From Clostridiaceae bacterium (GTDB taxonomy: Bacteria > Bacillota > Clostridia > Saccharofermentanales > UBA5734): a DNA stretch of 17,011 bases. The notes beneath the pieces were generated by a model. It had not been told where the DNA came from. It searched no databases and worked only from the letters and a program-made list of their open reading frames with translations. The translations under genes were made by a program, and so were the position numbers. The stretch lies in contig JAAYKS010000181.1 in assembly GCA_012522285.1 (NCBI GenBank), positions 1-17,011 of the forward strand, written 5' to 3'. Positions within the stretch are counted from its first letter, which is position 1, and each line of letters begins with the position of its first letter. Below are positions 7,392 through 13,487 of the stretch, in pieces.

Positions 7392-8324
7392 TTATTCCCC
7401 TTGGACCGCGGCATCCGGATCGGGTGCTTCGTAGGCACCGTCTTCGCGGTTCTCGCGCGGATCTTTGTCGATGTCCCGATGGATGAGGATCACGGGCTGA
7501 CCGGAGGGTTTGAGTCGCGCAGCCAAGTCGACCGCCATCGCCACAGACCGGTGCCGTCCTCCCGTGCAGCCGACTGCGATGACCAATCGCTGTTTTCCCT
7601 CGCGCTGGTAGAACGGGATGGTATGCAGCAAAATTTTCTCCTGCAGATCCATGTAGCGGCCGGTTTCCTCGAAAGAGCGGACATATTGGCTGACCTCCGC
7701 GTCGAGGCCGCTCAGCATCCGGAATTCCTGTATGTAAAATGGATTCGGGATAAATCGCACATCCATCACGATGTCCGAATCGGGCGGCAGACCATACTTG
7801 AATCCGAACGACTGGATGAGGATCGACATCCCTTTGCTCTCTTCGTCCTTGCCCAGGAGGTGGTGGAGCCGGTCCCGCAGCTCCGCCGGCGACAGCCGGG
7901 AGGTGTCGATGACCTCGGTAGCATACGACTTGAGTGGAAGCAACCGCTTGCGCTCTTCTTCGATCGCATCGGGCAGGCTGGTATCTTTGGCCAGCGGGTG
8001 GTTTCTGCGTGTCTGCTTGTACCGTGCGATCAGTTCGGTCGTATCCGCTTCGAGAAAGATCAACGTACAGGGGATGCCGGTGTCAAAGACCTTTTGAAGC
8101 GCGGGAATCAGCCCCTGAAACATGTCGACGCTGCGGATGTCGACGACAAACGCGAGTTTTTCGATGGATACGCCGGCTTTGCCGCCCTGCGCAAAGGCAC
8201 GGATCATTTCGGGCACCATCGGAGGCGGCAGGTTGTCGACGCAAAAATAGCCCATGTCCTCGAGACACTTTGCCGAAAAACTCTTGCCTGCCCCTGACAT
8301 GCCGGTTAATATAACAACTTCCAT
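7392..8324 (-). CDS. rapZ: RapZ/YvcJ nucleotide-binding protein
   Basis: A 310-residue P-loop protein. The Walker A motif GMSGAGKS is at 8-15. The family blocks FCVDNLPPPM (27-36), SFGFKYGLPPDSDIVMDVRF (172-191), NPFYI (194-198) and VGCTGGRHRSVA (251-262) are all present. In E. coli RapZ is an RNA-binding adaptor controlling glmS through small RNAs; in Bacillus YvcJ hydrolyses nucleotides and affects competence. The role in this organism may therefore be tied to amino-sugar and cell-wall supply. The ATG at 8324 opens directly into MEVVILTGMSG, with GGGGAGGG five bases upstream, so an upstream in-frame extension was rejected. A C-terminal acidic tail of about 20 residues (DKDPRENREDGAYEAPDP) is a little longer than usual. 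Confidence 0.95.
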   Translation of the reverse strand: MEVVILTGMSGAGKSFSAKCLEDMGYFCVDNLPPPMVPEMIRAFAQGGKAGVSIEKLAFVVDIRSVDMFQGLIPALQKVFDTGIPCTLIFLEADTTELIARYKQTRRNHPLAKDTSLPDAIEEERKRLLPLKSYATEVIDTSRLSPAELRDRLHHLLGKDEESKGMSILIQSFGFKYGLPPDSDIVMDVRFIPNPFYIQEFRMLSGLDAEVSQYVRSFEETGRYMDLQEKILLHTIPFYQREGKQRLVIAVGCTGGRHRSVAMAVDLAARLKPSGQPVILIHRDIDKDPRENREDGAYEAPDPDAAVQGE

Positions 8325-8361
8325 CCGAACCCTCCCCGACCAGGAACCTTCCTGCTGGTAC

Positions 8362-9369
8362 TTACCATTCTCCGATAAAGCGAATCTCCGTCTCCAGCAG
8401 TACCCCGGTGTGCTCCCGGACGACAGTTGCCACGTGGTCTGTAAGTGCTCGGATGTCCGCCGCGCTGGCTCCACCGGTATTGACGATGAAGCCGGCATGT
8501 TTTTCCGATACCTGGGCACCGCCCACGCGCGATCCGCGCAAACCGCTGTCCGCAATCAGTTTTCCGGCATAGAACCCCGCGGGGCGCTTGAAGACACTGC
8601 CCGCGCTGGGCCACTCCAGTGGTTGGGACTGTCTGCGCCTCGCGCCCAGCTCGGCAATGCGTGCCTGGATCCGGTCGGGGTCCCCCCGCCGGAGCATCAG
8701 CTGCGTTTCGAGGATGATCGCGCCGGAATCCATCAGCGCGCTTGTCCGGTATCCAAACCGATGATCCGCCATATCGATCGATTCCGGTGCCAATGAAGAT
8801 GTCAGCACCTGGGTCTTTGTCACGATATCCGCCATGCACCCGTCGTAGGCACCGGCGTTCATGAACACCGCACCGCCGACCGAACCGGGAATACCACAGG
8901 CAAACTCCATACCGGTCAATCCAGCTGACGCGCAGCGGATCGCCACGCCGGAAAGCAACGCGCCTGCTCCCGCCCGGACCGAGTAAAGGCCGTCACCGGC
9001 CTCCTGGAGATCAAACAGCGCATACGGCTGGGCAAACGCGATGACCAGCCCGCGTATGCCCGCATCTGCGACCACCACGTTGGACCCGTTGCCCATAATC
9101 GTGACGGGGATGTTCTTCTCCCGACACAATCGGATCGCGGCTGCTACTTCATCCGGTCCGTTCGGCAAAAAGACCGCATCCGCCGGACCGCCGACCCGGA
9201 AGGTCGTCATGCGCGCCAACTTTTCGTCGAAACGCAAACGACCGTCGGATTGTCCGGGCAGACCCGCGTCGCGGAGGATCTCCCCGTACCGTCCTCCCCC
9301 TGCCGACCCTCTTGGGACGTTGTCCGGACGCACGTCCGGCCCTGTTTCAGTTCGTTCCGTTCGCGCCAT
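8362..9369 (-). CDS. murB: UDP-N-acetylenolpyruvoylglucosamine reductase
   Basis: A cytoplasmic FAD enzyme that reduces UDP-GlcNAc-enolpyruvate to UDP-MurNAc, the second committed step of peptidoglycan synthesis. Visible blocks: TTFRVGGPAD (55-64), NGSNVVVADAGIRGLVI (94-110), the FAD-loop GMEFACGIPGSVGGAVFMNAG (153-173), GYRTS (206-210), the catalytic-serine motif AGSVFKRP (S258) and the C-terminal LETEIRFIGEW with the conserved Glu. The domain pattern is that of type II MurB. The start is uncertain: ATG 9369 overlaps hprK by 23 bases and has only a poor ribosome-binding site; TTG 9387 and GTG 9333 are alternatives. The chosen form has an N-terminal extension of about 35 residues. A gap of 37 bases separates it from rapZ. 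Confidence 0.95.
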   Translation of the reverse strand: MARTERTETGPDVRPDNVPRGSAGGGRYGEILRDAGLPGQSDGRLRFDEKLARMTTFRVGGPADAVFLPNGPDEVAAAIRLCREKNIPVTIMGNGSNVVVADAGIRGLVIAFAQPYALFDLQEAGDGLYSVRAGAGALLSGVAIRCASAGLTGMEFACGIPGSVGGAVFMNAGAYDGCMADIVTKTQVLTSSLAPESIDMADHRFGYRTSALMDSGAIILETQLMLRRGDPDRIQARIAELGARRRQSQPLEWPSAGSVFKRPAGFYAGKLIADSGLRGSRVGGAQVSEKHAGFIVNTGGASAADIRALTDHVATVVREHTGVLLETEIRFIGEW

Positions 9370-10291
9370 GGTTCGTTTTGTTCCCAAACACTCGTTCCAT
9401 CAGGGCTTTTGCGGAGTTGTAGCCCATCTGTTTTTGGCGGAAATTGATCGCTGCGACCTCGACGATGATCGCCAGGTTGCGCCCGGGTCGCACCGGGATC
9501 GTGATCGACGGGACGTCGATGCCCAGAATATCGGTGTGTTCGTCGTTCACGCCCACCCGTTCGTAATTCTTTTTCTCGTCCCACAATTCCAGATTGATGA
9601 CAAAATGGATGTTCTCCTGCATTTTGACCGAAGAAACACCGTACAGTTCTTTCACATCGAGAATGCCGACGCCCCGGATTTCGATCAAATGCCGGATGAT
9701 CTCGGGTGCGCGGCCGAGCAGCGTCGTGTCCGAAACCCGCCGGACTTCGACCAGATCGTCCGCAATCAACCGGTGTCCACGCTTGACGATTTCGAGTGCG
9801 GTTTCCGACTTGCCGACGCCGCTTTCCCCGAGGATGAGGATACCTTCGCCGTATACCTCGACCAGCACGCCGTGCAGCGAAGCCCGGGGTGCCAGTTCGA
9901 CATTGAGATACTTGATGAGTGAGCTCATGAATTCGGAGGTGATCTCGTTGGTTCGAAGAATCGGGATTGCATAGCGCTCGGCGCATTGTTCCATTTCGGG
10001 AAACACGTCGTGTTGCCGGGTCAGAATCATGCAGGGAATCCCGCGGGAAAAAAGCGCGTCAATGCGCGCCAGCCGCTCTTCGGACGACAGGGAGTCCAGG
10101 TAGGCGGTTTCCATATTGCCGATCAACTGGATGCGATCCGGGCCAAAATGGGCAAAATGACCGGCCAACTGCAATCCCGGCCGGGTGACGTCCGCGACTT
10201 CGATCCGGATCGTCTCCGGTTCCCCGAACGCACAGACCGTCTCCAGTTCAAATTCATCGATGATTTGTTTGAGTGTCACATGGGTCGACAC
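9347..10291 (-). CDS. hprK: HPr kinase/phosphorylase
   Basis: A 314-residue bifunctional enzyme that phosphorylates and dephosphorylates the regulatory Ser46 of HPr (and Crh), the sensor step of carbon catabolite control in Gram-positive bacteria. The N-terminal domain (about 1-130) precedes the catalytic core with conserved H140 (SLHGVLVEVYG), Walker A GESGVGKS (155-162), ADD (177-179) and the family signature LIEIRGVGILDVKELYG (202-218). The start is GTG at 10291, chosen because GGAGG (10303-10299) lies seven bases upstream and MSTHVTLKQI aligns with the normal N-terminus. It is the first gene of the operon ending in htrA. No HPr (ptsH) gene is seen nearby. Confidence 0.96.
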   Translation of the reverse strand: MSTHVTLKQIIDEFELETVCAFGEPETIRIEVADVTRPGLQLAGHFAHFGPDRIQLIGNMETAYLDSLSSEERLARIDALFSRGIPCMILTRQHDVFPEMEQCAERYAIPILRTNEITSEFMSSLIKYLNVELAPRASLHGVLVEVYGEGILILGESGVGKSETALEIVKRGHRLIADDLVEVRRVSDTTLLGRAPEIIRHLIEIRGVGILDVKELYGVSSVKMQENIHFVINLELWDEKKNYERVGVNDEHTDILGIDVPSITIPVRPGRNLAIIVEVAAINFRQKQMGYNSAKALMERVFGNKTNHGANGTN

Positions 10292-10366
10292 GCTGTTGCC
10301 TCCGGTCCCGCAAGGCGGGATGGTACCTGAACCTTGCGCGGTCCGGCACTGTTTTTCTGCCTGTCC

Positions 10367-10375
10367 ATCATATCA
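10367..10375 (-). promoter_or_regulatory. Possible extended -10 promoter of the hprK operon
   Basis: TGATATGAT on the - strand fits an extended -10 (TGn plus TATGAT). No convincing -35 lies 15-18 bases upstream (TGGCTC or AATGGC). The expected start near 10360 gives a leader of about 70 bases. A small hairpin, TCCCGC/GCGGGA at 10306-10320, lies just before the ribosome-binding site. It is the only promoter-like signal between the tRNA-Gly terminator and hprK. Confidence 0.4.
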
Positions 10376-10421
10376 TATCCGCGCTCCGAGCCATTCGGCC
10401 GCACATGCGGACAAGACCTGG

Positions 10422-10457
10422 AAAAAACAAGCGGGGCCGTCCTTTGAGGACGGCCCC
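10422..10457 (-). terminator. Terminator of the solitary tRNA-Gly gene
   Basis: On the - strand an 11-bp stem, GGGGCCGTCCT/AGGACGGCCCC, is followed by GCTTG and six T residues (10427-10422). It starts three bases after the encoded CCA of the tRNA. This insulates the tRNA from the hprK operon. Confidence 0.9.
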
Positions 10458-10460
10458 GGG

Positions 10461-10535
10461 TGGAGCGGGATACGAGATTCGGACTCGCGACTTTCACCTT
10501 GGCAAGGTGACACTCTACCACTGAGTTAATCCCGC
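10461..10535 (-). tRNA. tRNA-Gly(GCC), solitary copy with altered T-loop
   Basis: A 75-base cloverleaf with anticodon GCC and an encoded CCA end. The acceptor stem GCGGGAT pairs with ATCCCGC; the D-stem is ACTC/GAGT. It is identical to the tRNA-Gly at 11833-11907 except for one base: position 10482 (+ strand G, so C in the RNA) makes the T-loop start U-C-C instead of U-U-C, replacing the normally invariant U/pseudouridine 55. It has its own strong promoter and terminator, which argues that it is transcribed. Confidence 0.93.
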
Positions 10536-10613
10536 ACGAGTGGAGTGCAGTTCTGCGCTCCTCATCCTTGTTGCCATGACGTCCGGGGTTCATCCCGTAC
10601 GAGAGGAGCGCAG
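10525..10613. repeat. Imperfect 26-bp direct repeat plus inverted repeat at the 5' edge of tRNA-Gly
   Basis: Bases 10525-10550, covering the first 11 bases of the tRNA and its upstream flank, are repeated at 10588-10613 with 22 of 26 identities. In the tRNA-like part the second copy reads ACGGGATGAAC where the gene has GCGGGATTAAC (transcribed strand). A perfect 11-bp inverted repeat, CTGCGCTCCTC (10553-10563) and GAGGAGCGCAG (10603-10613), lies in the same region and could fold in the tRNA precursor leader. It looks like a tRNA-edge relic or duplication scar. Confidence 0.75.
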
Positions 10614-10618
10614 GGGCA

Positions 10619-10648
10619 ATTATACGAAATGTACGCGTAGGATGTCAA
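10619..10648 (-). promoter_or_regulatory. Consensus promoter of solitary tRNA-Gly
   Basis: On the - strand, a perfect TTGACA (10648-10643) and a perfect TATAAT (10624-10619) are separated by 18 bases. The predicted start near 10612 gives a leader of about 75 bases before the tRNA, beginning within the duplicated, hairpin-forming segment. Confidence 0.9.
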
Positions 10649-10691
10649 TCGCCGAAATGCCTCTTGCCTCCCGAAAAATGTGTGCAACGCT

Positions 10692-11636
10692 TTATTGTTT
10701 CATCGGGCCCCTCATCCCCTGCGACCCGCCGAACGGATCACGCATATCGGAGATGTCGCCGCCCAGCCGTTTGATCGAGGACAGGATCTCGTAATACAGC
10801 TGACGGTCGATCTGTTCGATGTGACGGTCCACATATCCCTTGAGTGCGGGAATCGCGCGACCGTCCCCGTAGTCCCCGAGACAGATCGCACCGATGACTT
10901 TCCGCTCCATTTTCCGGAAACACTCCCGCAGGCACAGAAAGACGTGGTCGGATGGTTGCCTGCGACCGACTTCGGAGAGCGCGATGACCAGATACTCGTA
11001 AGCGCCGGTCATCGGATGGCCGACGGCAGCCGCCTGGAGCAGGGTGTCGGCCAGGGGGCCCGCGGACACGGGTCCGATCCCGTTGCAATAGGACACAAAC
11101 GCTTCGCAGATCATTTCATCCGGCTGAGGTACGGAGACGAACCGGGAGAGGATCAGTTCAAAAGGATCCGCCGCCCCCCAGTCGCCCAACAGCCGCAATG
11201 CGGCGGCACCGGCCAGCATCTTGTCCGGTCGTTCCTCCGTGTGCTCTTCGACTGTGTCCCAGGAGGTGTCGAACACCAACGGAAGCAACCGGTCGATCGC
11301 TTCGGAGCCGAAATCTTCCAGCTTGGTCCGCAACGGATCCGGCAGTTCCTCATCACATTGCGACGAGGCAAGCAGAAATACCTCCATGGCCTCGTCCAGG
11401 GAATCGATCCGCTCGACCATGTCCCGGGGCGTCGGTCCGCCCGGCGCGGCAAGAGGGCGCTTGTACCAGGCTTCCATACCGATCAGAACCCGCTCGCGGA
11501 TGGCGTCGTCGAACCCGGGAGCGTCCATGATTTCGGGGTCGTCGATCCCTTCCAGCTCGGCATCAAATGATTCGCCCAGCGCGTGGTTATAACTAGCGAA
11601 AAATTCGGCCCATGCGTTTCTTTTGTCCAGTTCCAT
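10692..11636 (-). CDS. Unrecognised acidic helical protein, possibly HEAT-repeat-like
   Basis: A 314-residue soluble protein with no signal peptide or membrane segment, rich in Asp and Glu. I do not recognise a specific family. The second half has short helical units of the HEAT type, e.g. GAAALRLLGDWGAADPFELILSR, EYLVIALSEVGR and KVIGAICLGDYGDGRAIPALKGYV, each ending in a G-D or G-R turn. HEAT-like proteins are usually scaffolds or binding proteins; no catalytic motif is visible. The ATG at 11636 has GGGAG six bases upstream. It lies between the tRNA cluster terminator and the solitary tRNA-Gly promoter, with no clear promoter of its own, so it may depend on read-through. It ends with a Gly/Met/Pro-rich tail (GGSQGMRGPMKQ). 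Confidence 0.75.
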   Translation of the reverse strand: MELDKRNAWAEFFASYNHALGESFDAELEGIDDPEIMDAPGFDDAIRERVLIGMEAWYKRPLAAPGGPTPRDMVERIDSLDEAMEVFLLASSQCDEELPDPLRTKLEDFGSEAIDRLLPLVFDTSWDTVEEHTEERPDKMLAGAAALRLLGDWGAADPFELILSRFVSVPQPDEMICEAFVSYCNGIGPVSAGPLADTLLQAAAVGHPMTGAYEYLVIALSEVGRRQPSDHVFLCLRECFRKMERKVIGAICLGDYGDGRAIPALKGYVDRHIEQIDRQLYYEILSSIKRLGGDISDMRDPFGGSQGMRGPMKQ

Positions 11637-11709
11637 GCAATACTCCCTGTCGCCGTGCTACCCTCGCCGGAAAAAGTGACACGAGACCCACTTCCCCGGC
11701 AGTACATCG

Positions 11710-11744
11710 AAAAATCCCGGACCGGCCACATGCCGGACCGGGAT
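11710..11744 (-). terminator. Terminator of the five-gene tRNA operon
   Basis: On the - strand the stem ATCCCGG-T-CCGGC/GCCGG-T-CCGGGAT (one internal T-T mismatch, 5-base loop) is followed by a run of five T residues at 11714-11710. It begins about 12 bases after tRNA-Cys. Confidence 0.85.
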
Positions 11745-11756
11745 CTCCCGTTTTGT

Positions 11757-11830
<74 letters not shown>

Positions 11831-11832
11831 GA

Positions 11833-11907
11833 TGGAGCGGGATACGAGATTCGAACTCGCGACTTTCACCTTGGCAAGGTGACACTCTACCACTGAGTTA
11901 ATCCCGC
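11833..11907 (-). tRNA. tRNA-Gly(GCC), cluster copy
   Basis: A 75-base cloverleaf with anticodon GCC and encoded CCA. It has the normal T-loop (TTCGAAT), unlike the otherwise identical copy at 10461-10535. It lies between tRNA-Val and tRNA-Cys. Confidence 0.96.
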
Positions 11908-11909
11908 GG

Positions 11910-11985
11910 TGGTGGGTACTATAGGACTCGAACCTACGACCCCATCCGTGTGAAGGATGTGCTCTCCCAGCTGAGCTAAGCACCC
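11910..11985 (-). tRNA. tRNA-Val(CAC)
   Basis: A 76-base cloverleaf; the anticodon stem CATCC/GGATG frames the loop TTCACAC, giving anticodon CAC, which reads GUG. The CCA is encoded. This isoacceptor is dispensable where a UAC tRNA exists, and fits a GC-rich genome with much GTG use. Confidence 0.94.
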
Positions 11986-11993
11986 GTGTATAT

Positions 11994-12068
11994 TGGTGAC
12001 CCGTAGGAGAATCGAACTCCTGTCTTCGCCGTGAAAGGGCGATGTCTTGACCGCTTGACCAACGGGCC
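11994..12068 (-). tRNA. tRNA-Glu(TTC)
   Basis: A 75-base cloverleaf with anticodon TTC in the loop CTTTCAC, acceptor GGCCCGT/ACGGGTC (one G-U pair) and encoded CCA. It is second in the cluster, after tRNA-Met. Confidence 0.95.
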
Positions 12069-12072
12069 ATAA

Positions 12073-12149
12073 TGGTAGCGGCGGTCGGATTCGAACCAAC
12101 GACACTTCGGGTATGAACCGAATGCTCTGGCCACCTGAGCTACGCCGCC
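12073..12149 (-). tRNA. tRNA-Met(CAT), elongator type
   Basis: A 77-base cloverleaf with anticodon CAT and encoded CCA. The anticodon stem is TTCGG/CCGAA, lacking the three consecutive G-C pairs of initiator tRNA. The acceptor begins G1-U72 as in the elongator tRNA-Met of Bacillus, to which the whole sequence is very similar from memory. A lysidine-modified tRNA-Ile(CAU) is less likely. It is the first gene of the cluster. Confidence 0.9.
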
Positions 12150-12162
12150 ATCTATATGGGTT

Positions 12163-12182
12163 GCGCCTGTTTGAAAAGGCGC
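12163..12182 (-). other. Hairpin in the leader of the tRNA operon
   Basis: GCGCCT/AGGCGC forms a 6-bp stem with an 8-base loop between the promoter and tRNA-Met. It may be part of the precursor processed away by RNase P; no U-tract follows, so it is not a terminator. Confidence 0.55.
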
Positions 12183-12188
12183 TTCATG

Positions 12189-12217
12189 ATTCTATCAGCC
12201 ACCGATACCGGTGTCAA
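12189..12217 (-). promoter_or_regulatory. Promoter of the tRNA Met-Glu-Val-Gly-Cys operon
   Basis: On the - strand TTGACA (12217-12212) and TAGAAT (12194-12189) are separated by 17 bases. The predicted start near 12182 gives a leader of about 33 bases before tRNA-Met. Confidence 0.9.
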
Positions 12218-12249
12218 GGCATTCGGAGGCAGTCTGGAATAAGGTGGAG

Positions 12250-12283
12250 ACACGGGCCCGACCGAAGTCGGCCGGGCCCGTGT
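12250..12283 (-). terminator. GC-rich hairpin after rplL, without a clear U-tract
   Basis: The 10-bp arms ACACGGGCCC/GGGCCCGTGT with further inner pairing form a very stable hairpin 13 bases after the rplL stop. What follows on the - strand is CTCCACCTTA rather than a run of T, so it may act as an mRNA 3'-end stabiliser or a poor terminator. Confidence 0.55.
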
Positions 12284-12296
12284 AACAACCACAGAA

Positions 12297-12677
12297 TTAC
12301 TTTGTTTCGACGACGGCGCCGGCTTCTTTGAGCTTGTCGGCAACCGTTGCCGCTTCCTCTTTGGTGACATTCTCTTTGATGGCCTTGGGGGCGTTGTCGA
12401 CCATCTCTTTGGCTTCTTTGAGTCCCAGTCCCGTAATCTCGCGAACTGCCTTGATGACGCTGATCTTGCTCGCGCCGGCTTCCATGAGCATGACGGTGAA
12501 TTCGGTCTGCTCTTCTTCGACAGGAGCGGCTGCTGCGGAAGAGGGGGCTGCCGCGACCGCCATGGCGGCTGCGGATACGCCAAATTCGGTTTCGAGTGCT
12601 TTCACGAGGTCGTTGAGTTCGATGACGGTAAGCGCTTTGACGTCTTCCATGATCTTGGTGATTTTTTCACTGGCCAT
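12297..12677 (-). CDS. rplL: Ribosomal protein L7/L12
   Basis: A 126-residue ribosomal stalk protein that binds L10 as dimers and recruits translation GTPases. The N-terminal dimerisation domain (about 1-33) is followed by an Ala/Pro-rich hinge (about 35-54) and the C-terminal factor-binding domain with EFTVMLMEAGASKISVIKAVREITGLGLKEAKEMV. Length is normal. GGAGGG lies nine bases before the ATG. It follows rplJ by 59 bases in the same transcript. No rpoB follows it; a tRNA operon does. Confidence 0.98.
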   Translation of the reverse strand: MASEKITKIMEDVKALTVIELNDLVKALETEFGVSAAAMAVAAAPSSAAAAPVEEEQTEFTVMLMEAGASKISVIKAVREITGLGLKEAKEMVDNAPKAIKENVTKEEAATVADKLKEAGAVVETK

Positions 12678-12736
12678 TATTCATTACCCTCCGTTTTTTA
12701 TTGTTTGCTGACGATGGACGGTTGCCCATCTTGTTC

Positions 12737-13279
12737 TCATTCGCCTGCGGCAACCGCCAGTTCGGAAACGTTCGCAACGCCGGTATCTTCGGCCTTCTTG
12801 CAAACCGCACCCAAAATCATGGCAAAGCTCGCGATCGGACTGATCAGACCGGTCACAATTTGTCCGTAGAGCACTTCCTTCGGCGGCACGGCAGCAAGGC
12901 GCTGCACACCGGCGACGTCCAGAAATTCACCTTCCATCGCTCCGCCTTTGATCTCCAGCATGGGGAACTTGGTTGCGAAATCCTTGACCAGCTTTGCGGG
13001 GGCGACCACGTCCTCATTGCTGTAGGCCACCGCGGTCGGTCCGGTGAACAAGGATTCCATTCCCTTGATTCCGGCCTCTTGTGCGGCAAGGACCGCCAGC
13101 TTGTTCTTGATGACTTTGTACGTGATCCCGGCTTTGCGCATCGCTGCACGCAGCTCGGTGTCCTGTGCAACGGTCAGTCCGCGATAATCGGCGAATACCA
13201 TCGTCTGCGCTTCGCGGAACTCGTCCGCCAAACCGGTGACAACCGCCTTTTTCATTTCCAGAATCTTGTTGCTCGGCAT
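12737..13279 (-). CDS. rplJ: Ribosomal protein L10
   Basis: A 180-residue stalk-base protein. The N-terminal rRNA-binding domain (KKAVVTGLADEFREAQTMVFADYRGLTV, MRKAGITYKVIKNKLAVLA) is followed by the long C-terminal helix that holds L7/L12 dimers (about 135-180). AAGGAGGT lies nine bases before the ATG. It is the first gene after its own promoter and a leader with an intrinsic terminator, consistent with autogenous control by the L10-L12 complex as known for Bacillus. Confidence 0.98.
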   Translation of the reverse strand: MPSNKILEMKKAVVTGLADEFREAQTMVFADYRGLTVAQDTELRAAMRKAGITYKVIKNKLAVLAAQEAGIKGMESLFTGPTAVAYSNEDVVAPAKLVKDFATKFPMLEIKGGAMEGEFLDVAGVQRLAAVPPKEVLYGQIVTGLISPIASFAMILGAVCKKAEDTGVANVSELAVAAGE

Positions 13280-13323
13280 TCGTTCGGCACCTCCTTGTTG
13301 TAGTTGTGGGGTCGCTTCCTGCC

Positions 13324-13360
13324 AAAAAAACGCCCCTCGCGTCCGAAGACGGAGGGGCGT
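13324..13360 (-). terminator. Attenuator terminator in the rplJ leader
   Basis: On the - strand the arms ACGCCCCTC and GAGGGGCGT, extended by CGTC/GACG around a TTCG loop, are followed by seven T residues (13330-13324). It lies about 45 bases before the rplJ start and well after the promoter, so it must be conditionally bypassed for rplJL to be expressed. Confidence 0.9.
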
Positions 13361-13452
13361 GACACTTCGCTGGGCGAACGGTCAAACCGCAACCTCGGCA
13401 GGACGTCTTGCGTTTACGCCCCCTGCGGGGCTCCTGCTGGCTTCGGTGCTGT
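13361..13452 (-). ncRNA. L10-type ribosomal protein leader upstream of rplJL
   Basis: The transcribed leader between the predicted start (about 13452) and the attenuator can fold into a small hairpin, GCCCC/GGGGC (13431-13419), and contains CCTGCCGAGGT (13402-13392), which I recall as a conserved block of Firmicutes L10 leaders. The position before an intrinsic terminator and rplJ fits the known L10(L12)4-binding attenuation leader. The exact limits are inferred. Confidence 0.7.
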
Positions 13453-13458
13453 TTCGGT

Positions 13459-13487
13459 ATTCTATCCGCTTAAGGCCTGGGTGTCAA
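13459..13487 (-). promoter_or_regulatory. Promoter of rplJ-rplL
   Basis: On the - strand TTGACA (13487-13482) and TAGAAT (13464-13459) are separated by 17 bases. The -35 hexamer contains the TGA stop of rplA (13486-13484), so the promoter starts exactly at the gene end. Confidence 0.9.

Noticed and set aside
6185..7486. Long + strand open frame (433 codons) opposite yvcK and the end of whiA
   Set aside because: It is a GC-driven antisense shadow; its product has no recognisable motifs, while the - strand frames are clear yvcK and whiA. The same applies to + strand frames at 2586-3443, 4178-5041, 7275-8297, 10680-11570, 13304-14290 and 16050-16943.
8325..8555. N-terminal extension of RapZ by 77 codons
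   Set aside because: It would overlap murB, lacks motifs, and the strong ribosome-binding site lies directly before the internal ATG at 8324.
12073..12149. Initiator tRNA-fMet or tRNA-Ile(CAU)
   Set aside because: The anticodon stem lacks the three G-C pairs of the initiator, and the whole sequence, including the G1-U72 pair, resembles the Bacillus elongator tRNA-Met.
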